35,318 bases of DNA from contig UQWL01000023.1 of the NCBI GenBank assembly GCA_900544715.1, forward strand, positions 1 through 35,318. The letters are read 5' to 3'. Below are positions 16,339 through 23,290 of this stretch, piece by piece; position 1 is the first letter of the stretch; each line of letters begins with the position of its first letter. The DNA comes from an uncultured Oscillospiraceae bacterium. Lineage in GTDB: Bacteria; Bacillota; Clostridia; Oscillospirales; Acutalibacteraceae. The notes below the pieces were generated by a model. The model was not told the origin of the DNA. It was given only the letters and a program-made list of their open reading frames with translations, and did no database searches. Position numbers and translations under genes: made by a program.

Positions 16339-16420
16339 GTCGCAAATGCCTTTGGCAGTTGCCGGCTGGGGAAGTGGCGAGCAACTTTGATGAGGAGTGC
16401 GCCGCTTCCTTTCATTTTTT
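16339..16420 (+). ncRNA. Small structured RNA candidate C
   Basis: An RNA of about 80 bases with two hairpins: GCAAATGCC (16342-16350) with GGCAGTTGC (16354-16362) around TTT, then GGAAGTGGCG (16370-16379) with CGCCGCTTCC (16400-16409) followed by TTTCATTTTTT. Promoter, hairpins and terminator make it a complete transcription unit. It is convergent with RHH gene C, overlapping its last codons, and antisense to the leader of the 91-residue cargo gene. Confidence 0.65.
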
Positions 16421-16591
16421 GAGGTCTGGTTTCAACCGTTTTAGTCCACGCCGGATTGTTTCCCCAGCAGACACCGATTCCTGCTTGCCGTAATGATCCA
16501 GAATCTCTTTCGATTCCTGATCCAACTTCACAGTCACTCGATGCATTTTCGGATTATCGGTTTTAGGACCTCTCTTCTTCCCTGTTGCCAG
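16412..16591 (-). CDS. Ribbon-helix-helix repressor, module C (probable CTG start)
   Basis: A 59-residue protein closely related to copy B: KTDNPK, ribbon HRVTVKLD, helix A QESKEILDHYGKQES, and helix B ETIRRGLKRLK before PDLKK. GGAGG is seven bases before a CTG codon that aligns with the TTG start of copy B; the only in-frame ATG lies 15 codons later with no ribosome site. CTG initiation is therefore likely but unusual, and may keep repressor levels low behind a very strong promoter. Confidence 0.75.
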   Translation of the reverse strand: MATGKKRGPKTDNPKMHRVTVKLDQESKEILDHYGKQESVSAGETIRRGLKRLKPDLKK

Positions 16592-16606
16592 ATTGATACC
16601 TCCTTC

Positions 16607-16652
16607 AAATAGGGATTACCTAATTATATGTTAGGTCATCCCTATTTGTCAA
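16607..16652 (-). promoter_or_regulatory. Consensus promoter within a 41-base palindrome, RHH gene C
   Basis: On the minus strand TTGACA (16647-16652), 18 bases, TATAAT (16623-16628): both boxes are perfect. A palindrome with 17-base arms and one mismatch (AAATAGGGAT, one base, ACCTAA; inverse 16631-16647) covers everything from the edge of the -35 through the -10. Bound repressor would block polymerase completely. Confidence 0.8.
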
Positions 16653-16754
16653 TGTGTTTTTAAAAAATTCTGCAAAATTTTGATCGAAATAACATTAATA
16701 TCATTTCATCCACAAATCAACATTTAATACGTTTTTACGCTGACTATAAACAAT

Positions 16755-16783
16755 AAGCAGCTTACCATGAAGGCAAGCCGCTT
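16755..16783 (+). repeat. Remnant of a module small-RNA terminator (module D)
   Basis: AAGCAGCTT and AAGCCGCTT can pair, followed by CCTTTCACTTTTT, which aligns with the TTTCATTTTTT tail of RNAs A to C. The 5' hairpin and promoter are no longer recognisable. Confidence 0.5.
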
Positions 16784-16787
16784 CCTT

Positions 16788-16853
16788 TCACTTTTTGATG
16801 AGGCCGTCACGCATTTTCCAGACACCGTGCCGAACTACTTCCGCCTGCGAGAT
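16788..16853 (-). pseudogene. C-terminal remnant of a fourth RHH repressor (module D)
   Basis: Twenty-one codons plus stop read ISQAEVVRHGVWKMRDG and LIKK, clearly the second helix of copy A (ISRAEVVRRGVRKM). The ribbon and first helix are missing; unrelated sequence begins at 16854. Confidence 0.75.
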
Positions 16854-16881
16854 CGAATATAAATGGTTGAATGAATACCTC

Positions 16882-16920
16882 ACGGATCAGAAAACCGGTA
16901 CGCGCTCAGGCCGCGCGGGT
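16882..16920 (+). repeat. 39-base inverted repeat, right copy
   Basis: Matches the reverse complement of 13147-13185 at 34 of 39 positions (core ACGCGCTCAGGCCGCGCG). The two copies enclose the CofE-like gene, the hydrolase and module C. Confidence 0.6.
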
Positions 16921-17262
16921 CCACGCCTGTTTCTCATGCCTTTCCTGCGAGAAAGGCAGTTAGATAAGGGGGCAAAAGAACGGTTGTGAACGCCATGCGT
17001 TCACTTTGGCACTGGCACTTCAGCAGCGGGAAGTACTGATGCACGATCGAACATGTTCGGCGAACCTTTCCAAACTCAACGCCTCACGGCGTTTCAAACA
17101 CATGGAAAGGTTTCTTCACTGAGCCACGCCGTCAGATGCTGCAAATGCTGCCTCGGCCTTCCGTTAGCATTCTGCGCTGCATTTAGATGCTGGTTTATAT
17201 AGGCTAATTCGCAATGAGATTTTTGTGCACTTTTTTCTTCCATTTAACTTTTTCGACAAGCT

Positions 17263-17305
17263 GAAAATATGACAGGTAACCACATAGATTACCTGTCATA
17301 TTTTC
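17263..17305. repeat. Perfect 17-base hairpin
   Basis: GAAAATATGACAGGTAA is followed after nine bases by its exact inverse. It lies 165 bases past the guaA stop on the minus strand and may be its distal terminator. A related hairpin is at 20978-21018. Confidence 0.5.
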
Positions 17306-17337
17306 ATGTCTATATGAAATCATTCGCACCAAGTCTG

Positions 17338-17471
17338 AGGAAACGCCCTGCGTTTCCTTATCCCAAACTCAATCATTTCCATCAAGCCGGAAGAAACGCG
17401 GTGCCGCCGCGCGGCAGGAGGGATTTCATCCCGACAGCGTCTCTTCCTGAGGAAACGCCCTGCGTTTCCTC
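17338..17471. repeat. Duplicated GGAAACGC hairpin (REP-like)
   Basis: The same element, GAGGAAACGC with three bases CCT and the inverse arm, occurs at 17337-17358 and 17449-17471. The second copy overlaps the stop codon of guaA. Confidence 0.55.
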
Positions 17472-19005
17472 ATTCCCACTCCACCGTCGCCGGAGGCTTC
17501 GTCGTGATATCATAAACCACGCGGTTCACATTGGGCACCTCATTCGTGATCCTGCTCGACGCACGCGCCAGCAAATCGAACGGCAATTGCGCCCATTCCG
17601 CCGTCATGAAATCAGTCGTCGTCACCGCGCGCAGGGCCACTGTGTAGTCATACGTCCGCGCGTCGCCCATCACGCCAACGCTGCGCACATTCGTCAGCAC
17701 GGCGAAATACTGATTGACCTGCTTTTCGAGCCCTGCATGGACAATCTCCTCGCGGAAGATCGCGTCCGCCTCGCGCAGGATCGACAGCTTCTCCTCTGTG
17801 ATCTCTCCCATGATGCGGATCGCAAGGCCGGGCCCCGGAAAGGGCTGCCGCCAGACAAGATTCGCCGGGATGCCAAGCTCCAATCCCGCCGCACGGACCT
17901 CATCCTTAAATAGATCGCGCAGCGGCTCGATGATGCCCTGAAAATCCACGTCGTCCGGGAGCCCTCCCACATTGTGGTGGCTTTTGATAACGGCCGCGTC
18001 GCCCACGCCGCTCTCAATGACATCCGGGTAGATCGTGCCCTGTACGAGATAATCCATTCTGCCGAGCTTTTTTGATTCCGCTTCAAACACGCGGATGAAT
18101 TCTTCGCCGATGATCTTGCGCTTTGCTTCCGGCTCCTCCACGCCCGCAAGCTTTGAGAGAAAGCGCTGCGCCGCATTGACGCGGATCAAATTCATATCGA
18201 ACTGCTCGCGGAACACCCGCTCGACCGTGTCGCCTTCGTCCTTGCGGAGCAAGCCGTGATCGACGAAGACGCAGGTCAGGTTCTTCCCAATCGCCTTGTG
18301 CAGCAGCACGGCGGCAACGGAGGAATCCACGCCGCCGGAGAGGGCGCAGAGCACCTTTTTGCCCCCCAGCTCCTCGCGGTATTTCTCGATGGAGCGCTCG
18401 ACGAAATCGTTCATCCACCAGTCGCCTGTGCAGCCACAGATTTCATAGAGGAAATTGTGAAGCATCTGCTTGCCGAAGGCCGTGTGCGTCACCTCCGGGT
18501 GGAACTGGACGGCATAAATTTGTTTCTCCACATTTTCCATCGCCGCCGTGGGGCAAGCACCCGTATGCGCAGATACCCGGTAGCCCGCGGGCGGGGTTTT
18601 GATAGAGTCCGTATGGCTCATCCAGCACTGGCTGCGCGCCGGCACGTCACGGAAGAGGATGCTATCCGCACAGGCCTCCACCTCCACTTTACCATATTCG
18701 CTCCCGTTCTCCGCGGCTTCAATCTCCCCGCCCTCCAGCCAGGCGATGAGCTGCGCGCCGTAGCAGATGCCGAGCACCGGCACGCCGAGCGACAGAATCC
18801 CCTGCTCATAGTGCGGGGAGGCCGAATCATACACGCTGTTCGGCCCGCCGGTGAAGATGATGCCCTGGTATTGCCGCTCCCGGATTTCGGAAAGCGGAGT
18901 CGTATAGGGCTTCACCTCGGCATAAACGTTTTGCTCACGGACGCGGCGTGCAATCAGCTGATTGTACTGGCCGCCGAAATCGAGCACCAGAATGGATTCA
19001 TACAT
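17470..19005 (-). CDS. guaA: GMP synthase (glutamine-hydrolysing), full length
   Basis: A 511-residue enzyme making GMP from XMP, ATP and glutamine. The glutaminase domain is complete, with GICYGAQ (Cys81) and FHPEVTHT (His169, Glu171). The ATP-pyrophosphatase P-loop SGGVDSS is at 223-229, and the C-terminal domain ends KPPATVEWE. The ATG follows AAGGTGG at good spacing. It lies 37 bases after purA on the same strand, so both enzymes that use IMP-derived substrates are probably made together. This is the canonical copy; the shortened guaA at 9.2-10.6 kb is a paralogue. Confidence 0.97.
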   Translation of the reverse strand: MYESILVLDFGGQYNQLIARRVREQNVYAEVKPYTTPLSEIRERQYQGIIFTGGPNSVYDSASPHYEQGILSLGVPVLGICYGAQLIAWLEGGEIEAAENGSEYGKVEVEACADSILFRDVPARSQCWMSHTDSIKTPPAGYRVSAHTGACPTAAMENVEKQIYAVQFHPEVTHTAFGKQMLHNFLYEICGCTGDWWMNDFVERSIEKYREELGGKKVLCALSGGVDSSVAAVLLHKAIGKNLTCVFVDHGLLRKDEGDTVERVFREQFDMNLIRVNAAQRFLSKLAGVEEPEAKRKIIGEEFIRVFEAESKKLGRMDYLVQGTIYPDVIESGVGDAAVIKSHHNVGGLPDDVDFQGIIEPLRDLFKDEVRAAGLELGIPANLVWRQPFPGPGLAIRIMGEITEEKLSILREADAIFREEIVHAGLEKQVNQYFAVLTNVRSVGVMGDARTYDYTVALRAVTTTDFMTAEWAQLPFDLLARASSRITNEVPNVNRVVYDITTKPPATVEWE

Positions 19006-19042
19006 GCGGGGACCACCTTTTTATATCAGGATAAATTCAAAT

Positions 19043-20320
19043 TTATTTACGCTTGAGGATTTCGCTGCGCTTCGGGCCGTTGGAAACCATCGTGATGGGC
19101 ACGCCGATCTCCTGCTCGATGAACGTCACATAATCCTGTGCGGCCTGCGGCAGCTCTTCAAACCGCTCGATGCCGCGAATCTCCTGCTTAAAGCCGGGCA
19201 GCGTCTCTAGCACGGGCTTCGCCTTTTTCAGCTTCGAAGTGACGGGAAACTCCTTCGTCACCACGCCATCGATCTCATAGCCGGTGCAAACCTTGATCTC
19301 ATCGAGATAGGCAAGGCAGTCCAGCGCCGTGAGCACCACCTGCGTTGCGCCCTGCACGCGGCAGCCATAGCGGGTAGCCACGCAGTCAAACCAGCCCATG
19401 CGGCGGGGGCGGCCCGTGGTCGCGCCGTATTCGCCCTTGTCCCCGCCGTGGTCGCGCATGAGACGCGCTTCCTCGCCGAAAATCTCCGAGACGAATTCGC
19501 CCGCGCCAACCGCGCTGGAATATGATTTCGTCACCGCGACGATCTCTTTGATCTCATAGGGTGGAATCCCCGCGCCGACCGAACCGTAGCCCGCGAGCGT
19601 CGAGGAGGAGGTGACCATTGGGTAGATACCGAAATCCGGATCCTTCAGGGAGCCTAGCTGGCCCTCCAGCAGAATATTCTTGCCCGCCGCGAGCGCTTCA
19701 TGGATATAGCTGTTCACATCACCTACATAGGGCGCGACCATCTCGCGGTATTCCATGAGCGTATTCAAAATCTCATTGAAATTCAGCAGCGGCTTGCGAT
19801 AGATGTGCTCGAGCATAAGGTTCTTGACCTCGAGCACGCGCGCGAGCTTTTCCTTTAGGTACTCCTCGTCAAACAATTCGTTGACCTGAAAGCCAATCTT
19901 TGCATATTTATCGGAATAAAACGGTGCAATGCCGGATTTGGTGGAGCCGAACTGCTTGTCCGCCAGCCGCTCCTCCTCGTAGGTGTCGAGCAGCACATGG
20001 TAGGGCATCATCACCTGCGCGCGGTCGGACACCAGAATATGCGGTGCCGGAACGCCGTTGTCCGTCACGCTCTTGATCTCGGCAATCAGCTTCGGGATAT
20101 CGAGCGCCACGCCGTTGCCAATGATATTCATCGTGTGCTGGTAGCATACGCCGGAGGGAAGCAGATGCAGCGCAAAGCGGCCGTAATCATTGATGATCGT
20201 GTGCCCTGCGTTCGCACCGCCCTGAAAGCGGATGACGATATCCGATTCGCTGGCAAACAGGTCGGTGATTTTCCCCTTGCCCTCGTCGCCCCAGTTGGCG
20301 CCGACAATCGCTTTAACCAT
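19043..20320 (-). CDS. purA: Adenylosuccinate synthetase (divergent subtype)
   Basis: A 425-residue GTP-dependent enzyme joining IMP and aspartate, the first step to AMP. GANWGDEGKGK opens the protein as in all PurA, and GGANAGHTI, FGSTKSGIAPFYSDK and TGRPRRMGWFD are present. The usual GAQGTxLDxDxGTYP loop reads GQLGSLKDPDFGIYP, so this is a divergent subfamily member though probably active. GGAGGTG lies ten bases before the ATG. A consensus promoter precedes it, and the full-length guaA follows after 37 bases. Confidence 0.95.
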   Translation of the reverse strand: MVKAIVGANWGDEGKGKITDLFASESDIVIRFQGGANAGHTIINDYGRFALHLLPSGVCYQHTMNIIGNGVALDIPKLIAEIKSVTDNGVPAPHILVSDRAQVMMPYHVLLDTYEEERLADKQFGSTKSGIAPFYSDKYAKIGFQVNELFDEEYLKEKLARVLEVKNLMLEHIYRKPLLNFNEILNTLMEYREMVAPYVGDVNSYIHEALAAGKNILLEGQLGSLKDPDFGIYPMVTSSSTLAGYGSVGAGIPPYEIKEIVAVTKSYSSAVGAGEFVSEIFGEEARLMRDHGGDKGEYGATTGRPRRMGWFDCVATRYGCRVQGATQVVLTALDCLAYLDEIKVCTGYEIDGVVTKEFPVTSKLKKAKPVLETLPGFKQEIRGIERFEELPQAAQDYVTFIEQEIGVPITMVSNGPKRSEILKRK

Positions 20321-20430
20321 GTAAAACGCACCTCCATAAAACTAAGAAGAAAGCACACAGCAAGTAGCTTTCCCCCGTGCAAATCTCCGCTTCTAAAAAG
20401 AAGGAAGCCTTGCAAACAAAAATACAGTTA

Positions 20431-20459
20431 ATTATAGTATACCATGCCCATACTGTCAA
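20431..20459 (-). promoter_or_regulatory. Consensus promoter of purA-guaA
   Basis: Minus strand TTGACA (20454-20459), 17 bases, TATAAT (20431-20436). About 105 bases of leader follow before purA; it contains short stems, but I recognise no purine or guanine riboswitch core. Confidence 0.75.
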
Positions 20460-20518
20460 CGAATTTCGAGGACAGGGGCAAAAGAGAAAGAAATCTCGTA
20501 AAAAATGAAAAATAGGAG

Positions 20519-20547
20519 TTGCATTTTTAAAAAAGATGTGGTATTAT
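20519..20547 (+). promoter_or_regulatory. Promoter of tRNA-Arg
   Basis: TTGCAT (20519-20524), 17 bases, TATTAT (20542-20547), about 40 bases before the mature tRNA and divergent from the purA promoter. Confidence 0.6.
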
Positions 20548-20592
20548 ACTCTGGCAGTCAAGAGGCTGTATGTGAGCCAAAAGGCTCCGCAT

Positions 20593-20669
20593 GCGCTGGT
20601 AGCTCAGCTGGATAGAGTGTTTGGCTACGAACCAAAAGGTCGGGGGTTCGAGTCCCTTCCAGCGCGCCA
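20593..20669 (+). tRNA. tRNA-Arg (anticodon ACG)
   Basis: The acceptor stem pairs GCGCTGG (20593-20599) with CCAGCGC (20659-20665), with discriminator G and an encoded CCA. The D arm reads GCTCAGCTGGATAGAG, the anticodon stem TTTGG/CCAAA closes the loop CTACGAA (ACG at 20627-20629), and the T arm has GGTTCGAGTCC. The anticodon reads CGN codons after A34 editing. tRNA genes are common integration sites, and the accessory island begins just after it. Confidence 0.97.
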
Positions 20670-20680
20670 AAAACCTTGTA

Positions 20681-20722
20681 ATGATGCAGCTTATTGCTTC
20701 AATAAGCTGCATCATTTTTTTA
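20681..20722 (+). terminator. Terminator of tRNA-Arg
   Basis: A 16-base perfect stem (ATGATGCAGCTTATTG with 20700-20715) and three-base loop, followed by seven T. Confidence 0.9.
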
Positions 20723-21032
20723 TTTTCAAGTACTCTCCCCCTTCCTTCGTTGGATTTTAGACGCCTAAAATCATTCCTTTGAGCTGGTCACTTCGGAGAT
20801 CCATCCATTCTGTTCCTTCCATTGCGACTCCCCTTTTGCACCGACATTTCGATACAACAAGAAGTCTAGCAGTTTTTCCTCCTCTCCCCCATTTTTCTTT
20901 ATTTTTTGTTCGTCGTTTTTCTTCATGTTATCATTGGCGCCGACAAAAATTGGGGGAATCGAATCGTAGAAAATTATGACAGGCACATTCCCATGTCTCT
21001 ATATGGAATATGCCTGTCGGTCTATTTATATT
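20723..21032. other. Gene-poor stretch after tRNA-Arg
   Basis: A 71-codon open frame exists on the minus strand (20771-20986) but its low-complexity Lys/Glu/Asn content and lack of a ribosome site do not support a gene. The region ends with the hairpin at 20978-21018. Confidence 0.45.
20978..21018 (-). terminator. Hairpin after the LacI-ribokinase gene
   Basis: GACAGGCAcATTCC pairs with GGAATaTGCCTGTC; on the minus strand ATAATTTTC follows. It shares ATGACAGG and a CATGTCT-TATATG loop with the hairpin at 17263-17305, so the two are probably copies of one element. Confidence 0.55.
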
Positions 21033-22928
21033 TTAAATTAATGACTTCTCCTGCTGCTTGATATACGTCTCCAGGCTGCGTCTATCAATCAGTGATGGAA
21101 CAACGCCCTCCCGGGAGATGCAGAATCCCGCAGCATAGGTGGCAATCTGAACTGCTTCTTCTAGAGAATACCCATATAGAAGATAGGACGCGAGGGCGCT
21201 GATAAACGCATCGCTGGCCCCGGTATTATCTACGGATGGGAAAGGCACAGCCGGAAAATACTTGTCCAGGTTGACGCAACGGACATAGCAGCCCCGTTCT
21301 CCAAGGGTGGCAATTACGATTTCTATACCGCATTCCAGCAGGAATGCGGTTTTTTCTTCTATACTGGCATAATCCGGGCATAATTCATTCAGTTCGTCTT
21401 CATTTGGGATCAAAATATCTACCTGTGCAAGCACTTCAGACGGGATGTGGCCGCATACGGAAGGCTTTAGTATTGTTTTAGCGCCGTATTCATGTGCGAC
21501 ACGGCAGGCTTCTGCAACGGTATCCAGCGGGATTTCGGACTGAATCAGACAGTATCCGGTATTCTTGAAGAAGCGTTTTCTCTTTTGAATGTCTTCCGGA
21601 GTCAGGGTGTTGTTTGCCCCGGCGAGGATAGAGATCATCGAGTGGCCGCTGGCTTCTACAAAAATATATGCTTTACCGGTTTTAGCCTGATGATATCTTT
21701 TTACGCCGAACGATTCTACTCCGTATTCATCGAGAGCTTTGTAAATGTAATCCGAATCGATATCGGAGCCAACATTTCCAATCAGTGTCACGCAATGTCC
21801 CAGCTTTGCAGCTCCGATGGACTGGTTGATCCCCTTGCCTCCCGGATATGTGGAGGAAGTGGAAGTGCTGACGGTCTTTCCGCTATAAGGAAGCTGCGGT
21901 ACATTCAGGTATGTATCGATGTTGATACTGCCGACAACTGTAATCTTCGGCGCCTCCAGGCTGAATGGAATGCTGACGGTTGTTTCATTATCCAAATGGA
22001 ATTCCTGAACAAAAGACTGCACTTCATCTTTTCGTTTTTCGATTTCGGCAATCAGTTTACTGCACAGATAAGAACCAAAATCGGCATTTAAAATTGTATA
22101 AGTAGAAATTTCAGAAATATTGGGAAAGGCAAGGCTCTCCATCGTGTCATTTTTTAAGGAAATGAGGGAAATGTCCTCAGGAATCCTGTAGTTGAGTGTA
22201 TTCATGAGCTGATAGAATTCCATTGCTTTCCGATAATGAGAAGAAATAATTCCGCTGATACTACGGGTGTTTACTTTATAAATCAGGGATTCGTCCAAAT
22301 CATAAAAAATGAAATCCTGATCTAGTTTCATATGATTGTCAAACAGGCATTTTTTGTAGCCGTTCAGAAATGCCGTAGTTCGCCTTCCTTCTTTCAGCAC
22401 ACAGGCAATTTTGGTGTGTTTTCTGTTGATTAATTCCTGCGTAATACGGTAGGCTGCTTCCTCATAGGGAAGAAGGTGAGAATGATCGCCTCCATTAGGG
22501 CCAATGGTCAGAAGAGGAATACTCATATTATTAAAATGGGTAATATATTTAAGGCTTTCTTTGCTTACGGGTTCCCAGATGATTCCGTCCACGTTGTTTT
22601 TGCATAATGAGGTTATGTTTTTTAGCTCCTGTTCCATATCGGAGTAGCTGTTATATACAAGGGTGCTGTATCCGTTTGACTGGGCGGTCTGAATAATTCC
22701 ATCCAGTGTGGAGTCCAGTGAGACAGAGGAGCGGAGCAAAATGCCTAGAATCCATGTCTTTGCGGGGGAAGCTGTAGCAGAGGCATAAGGAGTATAGTTG
22801 TATTCTTTTACAATTTTTAGAACTCGTTCCCGCGTTTCGCTGCTGATGCTTTCATCTTTCTGATTGACTATTTTTGAAACAGTTGAGGTGGAAACACCTG
22901 CTAAATGTGCAATTTCTTTTATGTTCAT
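21033..22928 (-). CDS. LacI-type regulator fused to ribokinase (RbsR-RbsK)
   Basis: A 631-residue fusion. Residues 1-50 are a LacI helix-turn-helix (IKEIAHLAGVSTSTVSKIVN), residues about 60-320 a periplasmic-binding-protein-like sensor, and residues 326-631 a PfkB sugar kinase with GSINID, PGGKG (362-366) and the catalytic block DNTGASDAF (567-575; base Asp573, where GAGD is usual). It should phosphorylate ribose or a related sugar and repress its target genes. GGAGGAAAT precedes the ATG. No sugar transporter lies nearby, so its targets are elsewhere or were lost. Confidence 0.9.
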   Translation of the reverse strand: MNIKEIAHLAGVSTSTVSKIVNQKDESISSETRERVLKIVKEYNYTPYASATASPAKTWILGILLRSSVSLDSTLDGIIQTAQSNGYSTLVYNSYSDMEQELKNITSLCKNNVDGIIWEPVSKESLKYITHFNNMSIPLLTIGPNGGDHSHLLPYEEAAYRITQELINRKHTKIACVLKEGRRTTAFLNGYKKCLFDNHMKLDQDFIFYDLDESLIYKVNTRSISGIISSHYRKAMEFYQLMNTLNYRIPEDISLISLKNDTMESLAFPNISEISTYTILNADFGSYLCSKLIAEIEKRKDEVQSFVQEFHLDNETTVSIPFSLEAPKITVVGSINIDTYLNVPQLPYSGKTVSTSTSSTYPGGKGINQSIGAAKLGHCVTLIGNVGSDIDSDYIYKALDEYGVESFGVKRYHQAKTGKAYIFVEASGHSMISILAGANNTLTPEDIQKRKRFFKNTGYCLIQSEIPLDTVAEACRVAHEYGAKTILKPSVCGHIPSEVLAQVDILIPNEDELNELCPDYASIEEKTAFLLECGIEIVIATLGERGCYVRCVNLDKYFPAVPFPSVDNTGASDAFISALASYLLYGYSLEEAVQIATYAAGFCISREGVVPSLIDRRSLETYIKQQEKSLI

Positions 22929-23290
22929 AGGATTTCCTCCATCTTTATACGACAGTTCCCTTTTCTTGATTTTTATCAGAAACGCTGAGGGAGTGCCAAA
23001 CTTTTCCGATTTATCCGGGTTAGAAAGGGTTCGTGCCTGTTGTGTTGCTTACGAAGCTGATAGCAGTATCGACCTAATCACTGAATTGTCTGGGGAGATG
23101 GCCACCATGAGAGCCGTTTCTATAAAATTCAACGATAGCCTTGGTGAACAGGGGCAGGTTTACAAAGCCGCAGGACGAAGGCCGAGAACGCATCAAACGT
23201 GGCTTTGCGGCTGCTAGGCGACGCTGTTTCCCCTTGTTTACTGATGCTAGGTAAAGTAAAGACCGCTTCGAGGGTATTATACTCTCAAGC
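22929..23290. other. Unidentified sequence at the truncation of the methylase gene
   Basis: About 360 bases between the regulator start and the last recognisable methylase codons. It contains complementary segments AAGCCGCA and TGCGGCT (about 23166-23214) and remains open as an extension of the methylase frame, but the translation shows no family features. It probably marks a deletion or an inserted element remnant. Confidence 0.45.

Larger units (their letters stand above)
16592..17469. other. Long gene-free stretch rich in hairpins
   Basis: About 880 bases with no convincing protein gene. It holds the operator of RHH gene C, a decayed module (about 16719-16853), a 39-base copy (16882-16920) of a repeat found inverted at 13147-13185, several perfect hairpins (16937-16958, 16986-17004, 17063-17112, 17263-17305) and two copies of a GGAAACGC hairpin near the end of guaA. 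Confidence 0.6.

Noticed and set aside
16795..16989. Plus-strand 64-codon frame
   Set aside because: Its first part is the antisense of the RHH remnant and the rest lies over the 39-base repeat and a hairpin; not a convincing gene, though the piece TDQKTGTRSGRA recurs in the inverted copy.
20321..20430. Purine or guanine riboswitch in the purA leader
   Set aside because: Expected by context, but the conserved loop sequences of the known purine aptamers are not visible.
20771..20986. Minus-strand 71-codon frame after tRNA-Arg
   Set aside because: Low-complexity charged sequence, no ribosome site, no recognisable family.
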